A stretch of 64,000 nt of DNA from JAXGMQ01 sp040768585 (GCA_040768585.1 JAXGMQ010000001.1:1488001-1552000); one strand, 5' to 3'; shown: positions 25,037-34,644, counted from the stretch's first letter. Numbers and translations are program-made. The notes: generated by a model from the letters alone, not told the origin.

Positions 25037-25388
25037 GGTTCTGGGGTAAATTGGTTTTCGATTTGTAGTCTTTTATCTTGTGAGTCAATTTTTTAAATGT
25101 GGCGTTTCACTATTGGTGAAGATTTGTGTGAACTTTCTCTTTATCGAAAGGAAAACCCCCAATAGGATTATCCAATTATTGTTTGCCATATGAACCTGAA
25201 GTGTAAGAATGGCTTTTTAAAAGACGGCCACCTTTGGAATCTCAACCCACATATGAAAAACCCATCCGTAACATGGTGACACAATCACCAGAGACTCTCG
25301 CTTGTACCATTCCCATTTTGAAAAACCACAGAGACTTACAATCCAGTGTAAGACATGATAAACACTTGGATTTACTACATAAAAAACT
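25037..25388. other. Intergenic region between convergent csp and fur
   Basis: About 350 bp with no supported gene. A 6-bp stem with 5-nt loop (TGGTGA-CACAA-TCACCA, 25274-25290) lies downstream of fur; otherwise nothing recognisable. Confidence 0.45.
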
Positions 25389-25820
25389 CTACTTCTTTTT
25401 ATTTTGTTTCTTCTGGCACTTCTTACACAATCCATAAACCTCAATCGATACGCTGTCCTCTTCGAACCCCTTGTTGATGTTCTCAATATTTGTGATTATA
25501 TCGTCCTGCTTGAGGCTCTTCTCAAAGATTTCACCACACCCCCTGCATATGAAATGAATCTCGAATTCGTCCATCAGTCCAAAATGGGCGTGCTGGTGTG
25601 TGAAGTTGCTCTTGTGAATAATCTTCATGTTAAAGAGCAGTTCGAGGTTTCGATAGACCGTCGCCTGGTCTATGTCTATCCCCCTTTTTACCAGGGTCAC
25701 ATATATCTCACCAGCGTCGAGATTCTTGCCCCTGTTTTCCCACAAAACTCTGATTATCTCACGCCGAGGTTTTGTTATCCTCAGGTTCAGGTTTTTCATC
25801 TTTTCTAGGATGTTGTGCAT
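25389..25820 (-). CDS. Fur-family metalloregulator
   Basis: 143 residues; GGAGGAAG upstream of ATG. Winged-helix N-terminus (RITKPRREIIRVLWENRG, DIDQATVYRNLELL) with the family's TVYRNL recognition helix, then a His/Cys-rich dimerisation domain (HQHAHFGLMDEFEIHF, CRGCGE, and CKKCQ near the end). The two CxxC pairs fit the structural zinc site. Fur, Zur and PerR cannot be separated by eye; HxHxHF is the regulatory metal region. It follows the large subtilase by 5 nt, so it is likely on the ruvA-subtilase-fur transcript. Confidence 0.9.
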   Translation of the reverse strand: MHNILEKMKNLNLRITKPRREIIRVLWENRGKNLDAGEIYVTLVKRGIDIDQATVYRNLELLFNMKIIHKSNFTHQHAHFGLMDEFEIHFICRGCGEIFEKSLKQDDIITNIENINKGFEEDSVSIEVYGLCKKCQKKQNKKK

Positions 25821-25825
25821 GCTTG

Positions 25826-28800
25826 CTACCGCTTCCTCCCCACCCTTGCAATATATTTGAGTAGATTATAGATGACAATAGCGCCTTGTTCGCGAGTGAC
25901 GCTGCTACCTGGTCTAAATAGTTTTCCTGGGAAGAGCCTTGCGTCAGCTGGGTCAATGAGCTTTGCCCCAACACATCCCTCAATTCCGGCAAAAAATACA
26001 TTATCTCCTGGCAAGTCAGAGAATGTTGGAGTCTTTGGTTTGAGGTTCAGCTTGTGGAGGTTTGCAATCACTTGAAGCAGAAACTCCTTTGTCGAGGCGG
26101 CATCGGGATTGAAGTTGCCATTCCCTGACAATGCCCCCGCTTCAAACAATGCTCCGATGTACCCCTCCGCTTTGTGGGTTTTTGCAACATCCGGGTAGGG
26201 ACACTTTCCTGGTTCCTCTTCAAGTCCCGTGGCTCTTGCCACCCAAATTGCAACCTCGCCCTTTGTGAGGTTTGCTGCTGAGTTGAATTTTTGATAGCTC
26301 GAATCAAGAACACCAGCTGCTCCTATTTGGGCAATCTCGTTGTATGATTTTGACGAGGTTGAATCAGCGGCAAATGTTGGGTCAGGGGTGTAACTGATAA
26401 TTTCCTTTGTGATGTTTCCTGCTACATCTGTTGCCTCCAGCACCAGCACACCAGAGGTCGTCGGCATCTGTTTGACAAGGAGGTTCGACACAACGCTTAC
26501 GTCAACTCCATCGAGTTTGACCGTCTTTGCCCCTTCAACACGCGCTATCACCTCGACCGTTGAGCTTGAAATCCTGCCGTCCCTGGGTGAGACCACGTCG
26601 ACGATTGGAGGTGTTGTGTCTACAACGAGAGAGATGCCGTCAGTTTTGGACACTTGTCCATCCTTTGAACATGTGATTTGAATGGTGTGGGTGCCGTCCC
26701 CAAGCTCAGCTGTGTGAGTGAAAAATCCTTCGGGGTCGAGATTTAAACTGAATGTTTTTTCATCAAGCGTGAGTGTGGCAGATGATGCTGGTGGAGCAAA
26801 GCCTGTAATCTCCACTGGATTGCTGTTTGTTGGAGATTTTGGCCCTGTGATTTTTGCGCTTTGGAGTCTACCAAGCTTTTCACCAACCTCGGAAAGAAGC
26901 ACTCGAATTAGCTCAAATCTCACTGATTCGAGGTCAACCATTTCAAAATCAAAGGTTGATGCTACAAGATTGTCATAAAGCGCAATGGCTGTCCCGTTGC
27001 CAAGATAACTCAGTAATGTTTCGCCGCCAGAAATCACAGGGATTGTTGTGCCATACCTATCTGACGCTTTTCGAGTCGAGACAAGCATCCCAGACAATTT
27101 GCCCTTGCCAACTGATGCATAGGAGTTTGTCGCGATCGATTCAATCTCAATTGGGTTGCCAAACTCCTTTACCATCTCTGGGTGAGCAATAACCACTCTT
27201 GCACCACACAAAAGAGCCTTTTTTATCTCAGCTATGAGGAGTCTATCATCCCGCTTTATCTTTGCTCCGCTGCTGATTAAAAACACATCGGATGAGACGA
27301 TATCCTCAGCTTTAACAGATTCCTTCTCGATTGCCGCCATACCAAGATTTGATAGAATTCCTGGCATCATGGGGCTTGCTCCCTTCGGGAGCAGGATGTG
27401 CGGACTTGTTTGAATAAGTTTCGTTTCAAGGCTACCAGGGACTCTCACATTCAACCTTTGGGGGATGAACCCGTTTGATGCAAAGGTTATATCATAGTCC
27501 CCTTCAGGGAGACTCAAGCTCGAATTTTGAACAGCTTCCATTGGTGATACTGGGACATTGTGAAAGATGATATAGCCGTTGGTGTTTGTTTTGATATCCA
27601 GCGTGCCTGTTGCTGATTTGACGAGGTTTATCTCTTGTGATGCCGCGTTTGGGCCAACTTCGATATCTTGACCTTTGTAACCATATGAAGAGATGCCCAC
27701 TTTGAAGGTGTCAGTTGGAGTGTGTGGTACAAACAGTTCGCCAGAGCTAAACTCTACCTGTTCACCTAAGATGGTTGCCACCCCATCAAGGGCGGTATCA
27801 CCAGACTTTACGGTCGCGCTCCACTGCCTGGTTTTATCGAAGCTTGATATGAGCTTGTTAATAAGCCACTTACGGTCATCGACCCCTGAGATTTCAGGGA
27901 TTGTGAAACCAAGGATTATCCCCTGGTGTGATATGTTTGAAACTCGAAGTCCAGCTACAGACTTGCTCTCAAATCCAGCATAGTCAAAGATTGGAATAAC
28001 CTCGTCTGAGATTGGCACAAGCGAGGAGCTTTGCAAGAATGTGTCGGTGTCTATCGAGAGACTTTTAAAGTTCTGTCCATCCCAGTGCTTTATAGCGGCT
28101 CCACCCTCATCGTTCGGAGCGCACCCAAAGTATGATTCAAGGAAAACGGTTGAATCACTCTCGCCAAGATATGACGCGCCAAAGAAACTTGAAGTAAGGA
28201 TGAGTTTCCCGCCCCTGTCCATGTAGCCTTTGAGCACCTTGATAATCTTCTCTGACGGTGACCCACCGAGATTCCAAATTACGTAGGGGAATCTCAGAAG
28301 CTGTGATGCCGTTACTCTGCCGTCTCTTGTTGTCCAGATAAAATACGGCAAGTTTGACGACTCAAGCGCTGGCTTGATTCTGCCTTGGATAGGTTCTGGC
28401 GGAATGCCAAAGATTGACTGCCTATCGTCGATGAAGGCAAGTTCAGCCAGTGTTAGCTCAACATTAATATCTATATCAGCTGATACATCGATTGTTGTCT
28501 CATAAATAGAGTGACCAAATGAATACACCCTCATAGGGTGTGTTCCTTCAGGAAGACTTACGCTCACATGACCATCAGAACCCCTGATGGTCTGCAATGG
28601 GCTGTCATAGAATCGAACCTTGCAGTCAACGTTGCCACCAAGCCCTGCTGATGTTGCCGTGATATCAACACCAAAGGTTGGCAGCGGCTCAAGCTCAACA
28701 GAATAGTCATCGATGACCTTGTCGACAAACCCAAATGATTTGACAACTGCGGTATCGCCTGGGACAGAAAGGAATGTGAAATGGTGGGCAATTGATCTTG

Positions 28801-30166
28801 AGAGTGTGTATGTGGTGTCGGATGTCTCAATCTCGATGTCCCCCCAGAGGGTGGAATCACTTGGCCAGCTGATTGAGACTGACCTTGCCTCGCGAGAGCT
28901 TGTGTTATGGAGTGCATCCACACAATCTATCAGCCCGTGACCATATCGCCTGTCCTTGCCTGGTTTGCCAAGTTCAGCCGATGTATCAATGAGTGTCCTC
29001 TTCAAGTCCTCAGCTGAGATGCCAGGGTTAGCAGAAAGAAGAAGAGCACAGAGCCCTGCAACGTGCGGTGCGGCAAAGCTTGTGCCATCGACGATGTCAT
29101 ATGTCCTGTGGGGGGTTGCAACTCTTATCCCCTCGCCGGGAGCGCAAAGGTCTGGTTTTGTGACGATTTCTGTCTCGTCCTCATACTCCCAGGTGACATC
29201 AGCTCCTCCTGAGAAACTCGATACAGAGCCAGTAAAATCAACCGAACCGACAGCAAGTACATCCGGGAAGTTGCCTGGATTGCTTGTACTGCCCTCGCCC
29301 TCGTTGCCAGCCGATGCAACAGGTAGGATTCCCATCCGCTTGAGGTTGTTTATGCCAGATTCAAGATAGGTAAGAGCGCCGGGTGCTCCAAACGACATGT
29401 TGACAACACGCGGGTAATCATCTGTTACCGAGTTGCCATCGGGGTCGAGAATCCATTGCATCCCGCCAAGAATCTGAGAGAGACTGCCAGAACCTCCTGG
29501 GATGACGGCTCCTACAACAAGCTTTGCTCCTGGGGCAACGCCTGTTGTCTCGCCTGCAACAACTGAGCAGACACTTGTTCCATGACCATCCGTGTCGGTT
29601 GCAACATCCTGATAACCCTTTCTACCGTAGCTGTCAATGTAGGCAAATGCCTCAATCTTTCCCGTAAGCTCTGGATGAGTTGGGTCACAACCAGAGTCAA
29701 GCACTCCTATCGTTGCTCCCTCCCCGATATTGCCCTCATCCCAAATCTCATTTGCGCCAATCATCTCAAGATTCCAGCTATCCATGCCAAGACTTGTGCT
29801 GCTTGCAGTTTTTGTGTCATCTGTTTTGTAGATTGTGATGTTGGGGATAATTTGAACAACGCCAGGTGTGTCGTATAACTCATCGATGCAATCACTTTTT
29901 ACAACCACGTGCACCATGTTCTGAATCCAGAACTGCTGGTAATCTATGACACTTCCCTGTCTCATCATTTGCTCAAGTTTTGTGAGAAGCTGCATCTGAG
30001 AAAGATAGGTGTTTGCTTCAATCTCAGATTTACTAAACCCAGAAATTTCATCAAGCACAACAATCCGCTCAACAAATCCGCCTGAAGCGGTTGTTGTGTT
30101 TGGTAAATATATGGAACAAGCTGATACAAACAGCAAAATTGCAAGCGTTATCTTGAATGTCTTCAA
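25826..30166 (-). CDS. Giant S8 subtilase lipoprotein with SLH C-terminus
   Basis: 1446 residues using TTG 30166, which has CGGAGGAG just upstream and starts directly at the signal sequence; the longer TTG frame from 30241 has no SD and would put a basic stretch before the signal. Lipobox FVSAC with Cys 17. Subtilisin catalytic Asp 157 (GVLDSGCDPTHPEL), His 195 (DTDGHGTSVCS), oxyanion Asn 288 (ASAGNEG) and Ser 363 (DGTSFAAPHVAGL). Then about 800 residues of beta-sandwich/PEGA-like and Ig-like repeats (VVDTTPPIVDVVSPRDGRIS). The last ~170 residues are SLH-like modules (LTKGEVAIWVARATGL, VTREQGAIVIYNLLKY). Both lipid and S-layer anchors suggest cell-surface proteolysis or processing. It lies 116 nt after ruvA and 5 nt before fur. 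Confidence 0.93.
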   Translation of the reverse strand: MKTFKITLAILLFVSACSIYLPNTTTASGGFVERIVVLDEISGFSKSEIEANTYLSQMQLLTKLEQMMRQGSVIDYQQFWIQNMVHVVVKSDCIDELYDTPGVVQIIPNITIYKTDDTKTASSTSLGMDSWNLEMIGANEIWDEGNIGEGATIGVLDSGCDPTHPELTGKIEAFAYIDSYGRKGYQDVATDTDGHGTSVCSVVAGETTGVAPGAKLVVGAVIPGGSGSLSQILGGMQWILDPDGNSVTDDYPRVVNMSFGAPGALTYLESGINNLKRMGILPVASAGNEGEGSTSNPGNFPDVLAVGSVDFTGSVSSFSGGADVTWEYEDETEIVTKPDLCAPGEGIRVATPHRTYDIVDGTSFAAPHVAGLCALLLSANPGISAEDLKRTLIDTSAELGKPGKDRRYGHGLIDCVDALHNTSSREARSVSISWPSDSTLWGDIEIETSDTTYTLSRSIAHHFTFLSVPGDTAVVKSFGFVDKVIDDYSVELEPLPTFGVDITATSAGLGGNVDCKVRFYDSPLQTIRGSDGHVSVSLPEGTHPMRVYSFGHSIYETTIDVSADIDINVELTLAELAFIDDRQSIFGIPPEPIQGRIKPALESSNLPYFIWTTRDGRVTASQLLRFPYVIWNLGGSPSEKIIKVLKGYMDRGGKLILTSSFFGASYLGESDSTVFLESYFGCAPNDEGGAAIKHWDGQNFKSLSIDTDTFLQSSSLVPISDEVIPIFDYAGFESKSVAGLRVSNISHQGIILGFTIPEISGVDDRKWLINKLISSFDKTRQWSATVKSGDTALDGVATILGEQVEFSSGELFVPHTPTDTFKVGISSYGYKGQDIEVGPNAASQEINLVKSATGTLDIKTNTNGYIIFHNVPVSPMEAVQNSSLSLPEGDYDITFASNGFIPQRLNVRVPGSLETKLIQTSPHILLPKGASPMMPGILSNLGMAAIEKESVKAEDIVSSDVFLISSGAKIKRDDRLLIAEIKKALLCGARVVIAHPEMVKEFGNPIEIESIATNSYASVGKGKLSGMLVSTRKASDRYGTTIPVISGGETLLSYLGNGTAIALYDNLVASTFDFEMVDLESVRFELIRVLLSEVGEKLGRLQSAKITGPKSPTNSNPVEITGFAPPASSATLTLDEKTFSLNLDPEGFFTHTAELGDGTHTIQITCSKDGQVSKTDGISLVVDTTPPIVDVVSPRDGRISSSTVEVIARVEGAKTVKLDGVDVSVVSNLLVKQMPTTSGVLVLEATDVAGNITKEIISYTPDPTFAADSTSSKSYNEIAQIGAAGVLDSSYQKFNSAANLTKGEVAIWVARATGLEEEPGKCPYPDVAKTHKAEGYIGALFEAGALSGNGNFNPDAASTKEFLLQVIANLHKLNLKPKTPTFSDLPGDNVFFAGIEGCVGAKLIDPADARLFPGKLFRPGSSVTREQGAIVIYNLLKYIARVGRKR

Positions 30167-30282
30167 AACTCCTCCGTATCTATTTTCATCTTGGTTTCTT
30201 TGTTTCTTTCTAATACCAGAGAAAACCAAGGATAGTTTCAAAAACCAAGCAAGAGCCTCAAAGTGGTTTTCTTCCGACCCTT

Positions 30283-30858
30283 CTATCTCCCAAGTTTCTC
30301 AAGCGCTGCCGTGATGATCTCCTCTGATGAGAGCTCCTTACCTATGCCATCCAGTGCTTTCTCAACCTCGCCGATTGTGAAGCCAAGCGCTCGGAGCGCT
30401 GCTCTTGCATCATCAATCGCTGACGATGCTGTGGTTCGCTCGACGCCAACACCGATTGGAATTTGAGACATCACATCTCGAAGCTCAAGCACGATTCGTT
30501 CGGATGTTTTCTTGCCTATCCCATGAACCGTTTTGAAGACATCTGGTCTCTCGTTTATGACAGCATCAGCAATCTGCGAGGGCGTGAGAGTGCGAAGAAT
30601 CATGAGGGCTGATTTTCCACCAACACCAGAAACCCTGCCTTGAATGGTTCTCATGAGGTTTGCCTCCTGGGAGGTGCCAAATCCGAAGAGAGTTACCCCG
30701 TCCTCCTTTTGCTGGTAAACAATGTGAACCTTGATGGTTCTGCCAAGTTGAAGTCCTTCAATATTTCCATGAAAAACCCTGTAGCCCATACCACCAACAT
30801 CAATCACGATAAATTCATCATCAATCAGGTCAATCCTGCCTTCAAGATGCGCTATCAT
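30283..30858 (-). CDS. ruvA: Holliday junction branch-migration protein RuvA
   Basis: 191 residues, SD GAGGTGA before ATG. Tetrameric junction-binding subunit working with RuvB. N-terminal OB domain (MIAHLEGRIDLIDDEFIVID), two helix-hairpin-helix motifs (RVSGVGGKSALMILRTL, TVHGIGKKTSERIVLELRD) and a C-terminal RuvB-binding helix bundle (DDARAALRALGFTIGEVEKA). ruvC lies 5 kb away in another operon and ruvB is not in the window, so the usual ruvCAB order is broken here. Confidence 0.96.
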   Translation of the reverse strand: MIAHLEGRIDLIDDEFIVIDVGGMGYRVFHGNIEGLQLGRTIKVHIVYQQKEDGVTLFGFGTSQEANLMRTIQGRVSGVGGKSALMILRTLTPSQIADAVINERPDVFKTVHGIGKKTSERIVLELRDVMSQIPIGVGVERTTASSAIDDARAALRALGFTIGEVEKALDGIGKELSSEEIITAALEKLGR

Positions 30859-30973
30859 ATCTCACCTCGCAAATACGCCAACTAATACAAACTTTTACAT
30901 GCCATTCTAATTTAGAATCGGCTTGTTTCAAACAACATATGCTCAAATTTTCCCACCCCTGGTTTTCTAGCAT

Positions 30974-31003
30974 TTGCCAAACCAATAATACTTGTGATAT
31001 AGT
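30974..31003 (+). promoter_or_regulatory. Promoter for the 31035 gene
   Basis: TTGCCA (30974-30979), 18-bp spacer, TATAGT (30998-31003), 31 nt before ATG. Confidence 0.55.
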
Positions 31004-31034
31004 CATTAACAAAGAATACAGGAGGTTTGGGTCA

Positions 31035-31427
31035 ATGAATGAATTCTTGATTGCGTCTGCTGAGGTTGCCGAACATGGGGCAAATGGCGATGGTGGCTTC
31101 AATGGCATGATTGTGCTCTTTGTTGTTATTGGCATAGCGCTCATGATTCCACTCGTTCTCTATCTGATAGACCTTTTCTCTCGGGACAAAAATCCTGAGG
31201 TAAAAGCTCCAAAGGAGAAGGAACCGCCAAAAAAAGCAGCGGTGTCCGAAATAAAGGGCAATTTTATTGGAAGCAAGAACATGGTGTTCCACCTTCCCTC
31301 TTGCCGCTTTGCCAAGAAAATCAAAAAAGGCACCGAGGTTTGGTTTGAGAAGCGTGAGGATGCGCTTGCCGCAGGATATGATCCTTGTGACCATTGCGCG
31401 TTGTTGCCGGGTGAAGAGCCAGGATAG
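31035..31427 (+). CDS. Membrane-anchored protein with HxxxC...CxxC putative metal-binding end
   Basis: 130 residues from ATG 31035, with AGGAGGT 8 nt upstream; a longer frame to 30939 has no SD. One membrane helix (about 24-47), a Lys/Pro/Glu linker, then GNFIGSKNMVFHLPSCRFAK and EKREDALAAGYDPCDHC, with His 86, Cys 90, Cys 118 and Cys 121 as likely metal ligands. This small domain occurs at the ends of secreted nucleases and related to Ada-type zinc-binding repeats (YHLPxC...GYRPCxxC). Here it faces the cytosol or exterior depending on topology. Function unclear. Confidence 0.72.
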   Translation: MNEFLIASAEVAEHGANGDGGFNGMIVLFVVIGIALMIPLVLYLIDLFSRDKNPEVKAPKEKEPPKKAAVSEIKGNFIGSKNMVFHLPSCRFAKKIKKGTEVWFEKREDALAAGYDPCDHCALLPGEEPG

Positions 31428-31493
31428 GTAAACAGCCAACAAATCGAGACTATTCCACGTCTCGATAGTTAGAGATTGTGAGTATTTAAGCAG

Positions 31494-32162
31494 ATGAAAA
31501 ATAAGATAGTTTCTTGTACTTGGCAGGATGAGGCTGTCTGCCGGGGCTGTGATCTGTCGGGTGAGCTTTCGTGCAGGTGGAGCGGGAAGCTCTTGGTTGG
31601 GTTTCTGCTCCCTGCTCTCGCCTTTGGTCTCCTGGCGATTTTCTCGATTATAATTGTTTCGATTGCCTCAGGCGTGTGGTGGACGCTGTACTCCTACCTT
31701 GGGTTTTGGTTTTTCTTCTTTTTCTTTTTCGAGATAAAGATTCTCTGTTCCCATTGCCCGTATTATGCGCAGGATTCTGGTATTTTGCATTGTCTTGCCA
31801 ATCATGGAGTTCCAAAGATTTGGAGGTTTGACCCAAGACCAATGAATCGGTTTGAGGTGGTTTCGCTCTATGTGGGATTTATCATCTTTGGGTTCTTTCC
31901 AATCGGTGTTGGTGTCTATGGCATTTATTTTTCGGCCGTAACTGATTCAATTTCAAATCTGGCTCATCTTGGAATCATCGGTTTGACCGTCGCCATGTTT
32001 CTTGTGATTATTGCTTTTTTCTCAACCCTTCTTATCTACATCTGCCCAAGGTGTGTCAACTTCTCGTGCCCCTTCAATAGGGTCGAAAAGGAGATTGTGA
32101 AGAAATATCTAGACAAGAATCCTGCGATGAGGGATGCTTGGCAAAAAGCTGGAAGATACTAG
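31494..32162 (+). CDS. Cysteine-rich four-helix membrane protein
   Basis: 222 residues. About four membrane helices arranged as two pairs (34-55 with 62-80, and 124-146 with 159-185). Cys pairs or groups flank them: CRGCDLSGELSC at the N-terminus, CSHCPYYAQDSGILHC after helix two, CPRCVNFSCP after helix four. All three lie on the same predicted side, so they could form iron-sulfur or zinc sites at the membrane surface. No family recognised. It begins 66 nt after the preceding gene and may share its transcript. Confidence 0.68.
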   Translation: MKNKIVSCTWQDEAVCRGCDLSGELSCRWSGKLLVGFLLPALAFGLLAIFSIIIVSIASGVWWTLYSYLGFWFFFFFFFEIKILCSHCPYYAQDSGILHCLANHGVPKIWRFDPRPMNRFEVVSLYVGFIIFGFFPIGVGVYGIYFSAVTDSISNLAHLGIIGLTVAMFLVIIAFFSTLLIYICPRCVNFSCPFNRVEKEIVKKYLDKNPAMRDAWQKAGRY

Positions 32163-32206
32163 TTTTAAAAACTTGAAACAGAGTAGTCAAAGAGGAGGAT
32201 GCCTAA

Positions 32207-33040
32207 ATGTTTGAAATACCTGAGTGCACAGTCATAGCAAATCAGATGAACGGGACAATCGTCGGCAAGAAAATCAAAGCCGGAGAGCTCTCGAACACAC
32301 TACACAAGTTCGTCTGGCACAACATAGACCACGACGAGTTTTCAAAACTTGTCAAAGGGAAAACCGTTGGCAAAGCAAACGTCATGGGGCGGTGGATGAC
32401 AGTTGAGCTAGACCCTGGCTACGTTTTGCTTTTTGGTGAATGTGGAGGGAAAATCGTCTATCAAACAGCTGATAAAAAGACACCCACAAAATATCATCTC
32501 TTGCTCCAATTTGAGGATGGTTCGCACCTGTATGCTATCACACAGATGTGGGGCGCATACGAGCTGTATAAGTCTCCTGAGCACCTCAATCGTGACTATG
32601 TGAGGGATATGAGGACAACGCCTGTCGAGAGCGGATTCACAGTCGACTACCTGAAGGGTTTGATAGAAGAGACTCTCAAAAAAGAGAACAAGAGCGTCAA
32701 GGGACTTCTCACACAAGAGCAGCTCATCCCAGGGCTGGGTAACGCCATTGCCCAAGACATCATGTTCACGGCAAAACTCCATCCAAAAAGGAAGATTAAC
32801 ACCCTTACAAACCCCCAGATCAAAGTGTTGCACGGGGCAATCAAATCGACAATTGCAGAAATAATTGCTCATGGTGGGAGATATGACGAGTATACCCTCT
32901 TCGGCAAAAAGGGTGATTATGTGAGACTCATGGATAAAAACGCAATCGACAACCCCTGCCCCAGGTGCGGTGGTGATGTTATCAAGATGAACTATCTCGG
33001 CGGGGCGTGCTATGTTTGTGAGGAGTGCCAGGAGTTGTAG
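32207..33040 (+). CDS. Fpg/Nei-like protein lacking the N-terminal catalytic proline
   Basis: 277 residues with AGGAGGATG 6 nt before ATG. Fpg/Nei fold: N-terminal beta domain (starting MFEIPECTVIANQ), helix-two-turn-helix part with QEQLIPGLGNAIAQDIMFTA and LHPKRKINTL, and a C-terminal zinc finger CPRCGGDV...CYVCEECQ. Known family members use Pro2 and Glu3 as nucleophile and acid; here the first residues are Met-Phe-Glu-Ile-Pro-Glu, so Pro2 is absent. A Firmicute subgroup annotated endonuclease VIII has a similar MIEIPE start. DNA binding is likely; base-excision activity is doubtful. Confidence 0.85.
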   Translation: MFEIPECTVIANQMNGTIVGKKIKAGELSNTLHKFVWHNIDHDEFSKLVKGKTVGKANVMGRWMTVELDPGYVLLFGECGGKIVYQTADKKTPTKYHLLLQFEDGSHLYAITQMWGAYELYKSPEHLNRDYVRDMRTTPVESGFTVDYLKGLIEETLKKENKSVKGLLTQEQLIPGLGNAIAQDIMFTAKLHPKRKINTLTNPQIKVLHGAIKSTIAEIIAHGGRYDEYTLFGKKGDYVRLMDKNAIDNPCPRCGGDVIKMNYLGGACYVCEECQEL

Positions 33041-33089
33041 TGATGTTTTATTGATAAAGATAGTTGTGAAATAAATTAAGGAGGTTGTT

Positions 33090-33764
33090 ATGAGAAAGGT
33101 ATTGATTGTTGTTTTGGTTTTGTGCTCTGTGGTGGGATTTTTTGGGTGTAGTGTTGCTAATAAAAACGTTGGTGTTGAAAGTGGTGCCAATGAAGATGTT
33201 GCTGATGTGGAAAACAACGAAGCTGAACGCCCAGGGAATATTATTGTAGGTAGTCAACTTGTGACGCGCCCATCAGATATTTTTTTCAAAGAAGTTCTGA
33301 GCGGCAATTTGGTAAAAGCAACTGTCAAGAAGGTTTCGGTTGTCGATGGGGTCAGTTCAGGTGAGAGCAAAAGATACATCTATGCCAATTCTGGCAAGAA
33401 GTTGGTGGATGTTGAGGTGGAGTTTTTCAACAAAAGTGATATGACCATCAGCATTTATTCTCGGAATTCGCAGCTTTTTATCGGTGATATCCCATATCAA
33501 TATGCAAGGAGATATGGTGAAACAGTGAAAGAAATTAGGGTTGATGAGGTTGAATCGCAAAAGCCCGTTATATTTCATCTTGTTTTTGAGGTTGATTCAT
33601 ACCTAACGGCTATGATTTCGGATGATTGGGTGCTTGACCTAAGAGCTTTGGTGTTCAAGCCAGGTTCACAAATAAAAGGATTTGTATCTACATATTTAGA
33701 CAAGGACCAGAAAAAGGAGGAAATTCGCTTGAACGATTTTTTAGAGCCACCCAAACTGCGCTGA
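33090..33764 (+). CDS. Lipoprotein, DUF4352-like
   Basis: 224 residues, AAGGAGG before ATG. Lipobox FFGC with Cys 20, then an acidic linker (ANEDVADVENNEAE). The remaining ~160 residues are a beta-sandwich pattern (KKLVDVEVEFFNKSDMTISI, PVIFHLVFEVDSYLTAMI) resembling DUF4352/Telomeric-repeat-like extracytoplasmic Ig domains of Gram-positive lipoproteins. Function unknown. Stands alone downstream of the Nei-like gene. Confidence 0.65.
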   Translation: MRKVLIVVLVLCSVVGFFGCSVANKNVGVESGANEDVADVENNEAERPGNIIVGSQLVTRPSDIFFKEVLSGNLVKATVKKVSVVDGVSSGESKRYIYANSGKKLVDVEVEFFNKSDMTISIYSRNSQLFIGDIPYQYARRYGETVKEIRVDEVESQKPVIFHLVFEVDSYLTAMISDDWVLDLRALVFKPGSQIKGFVSTYLDKDQKKEEIRLNDFLEPPKLR

Positions 33765-33818
33765 TAAATTGTGAGTTCTAAGATTGATATGAGTTTGGGA
33801 AATATGATGGAGTTAGTC

Positions 33819-34340
33819 CTATAGGATTTTGGATTTCCTTTTTCTTGGTGAATAGAACTCCTGAAAAAGCTCTATATATTCTGGTATCTTGTCAATCTCG
33901 ACACTTGGCATATAGAATGTCATGCCGTTGCATTTCTCATATTGTTTGTTATCGATTGTGTATATCTTCCTAAACTTGCATTCATCGGCTTTCTTGTCTT
34001 CATACTTGCAGTGGTTGCACTTGCCAAAGTCGCCCGTGAAAACCCCTTTCAAGTGTTTTGGGAGATTCTCGATGTAGCTCCTGTGAGAGTCAATCTTTGA
34101 GAAATAGAACCGGAGCTTTATGCCATCGTCGCGTAGGTAAATTCTGGCATAGCTTTTTTTAGACTTCACACCCGCTTTGGTGTAAATAATCATCTCCCGT
34201 CCCCAGCAAAACCCTTCACCAATCTCCCCACCGCAGGTATAGCCGAGATTTTCCACTTGTTTGTCGAAGGCTATGATGAAGAGTTTGTGAGGTTGGGTGA
34301 TGTAATCGTATTTGTCCGTTGATAGGATGGTTTTAAGCAT
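33819..34340 (-). CDS. Conserved-looking cytosolic protein with Cys cluster
   Basis: 173 residues; ATG 34340 is preceded by AAAGGAGC and is preferred over a start ten codons upstream. Start MLKTILSTDKYDYIT, a basic/aromatic middle (SYARIYLRDDGIKLRFYFSK), then a Cys-rich part (GKCNHCKYEDKKADECKFRK, and KCNGMTFYMP) that may hold zinc, and a C-terminal helix ending in basic residues. No signal peptide or membrane helix. Family not recognised. Lower-GC composition than its neighbours. Confidence 0.62.
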   Translation of the reverse strand: MLKTILSTDKYDYITQPHKLFIIAFDKQVENLGYTCGGEIGEGFCWGREMIIYTKAGVKSKKSYARIYLRDDGIKLRFYFSKIDSHRSYIENLPKHLKGVFTGDFGKCNHCKYEDKKADECKFRKIYTIDNKQYEKCNGMTFYMPSVEIDKIPEYIELFQEFYSPRKRKSKIL

Positions 34341-34644
34341 ATATGCTCCTTTTATGGGAATAAAGTACATGATTTGAATAGGTTCTGCAAATTGATCTTA
34401 CTGATTAATACGAAATGTACGGAAAGCACGAAAGATTTCCGTTATGTATATCTAATTAACTACAAGGTACATCAAATTAGGTAATTCGACATTTTTAATA
34501 CTACTATAAGGTAAAATATTAAGTAAATTTATATATACATGAAATAGCAAATAGAAATAGGATAAATAAAGTATTGATCTCATAATACTTGCAAAATGTA
34601 TAATGAATATATATTATTTAACTATTCGTACTTAGGGAGGTCAC

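Noticed and set aside
30167..30241. Longer TTG start for the subtilase
   Set aside because: No SD, and it would place 25 mostly polar and basic residues before the lipoprotein signal; TTG 30166 has CGGAGGAG.
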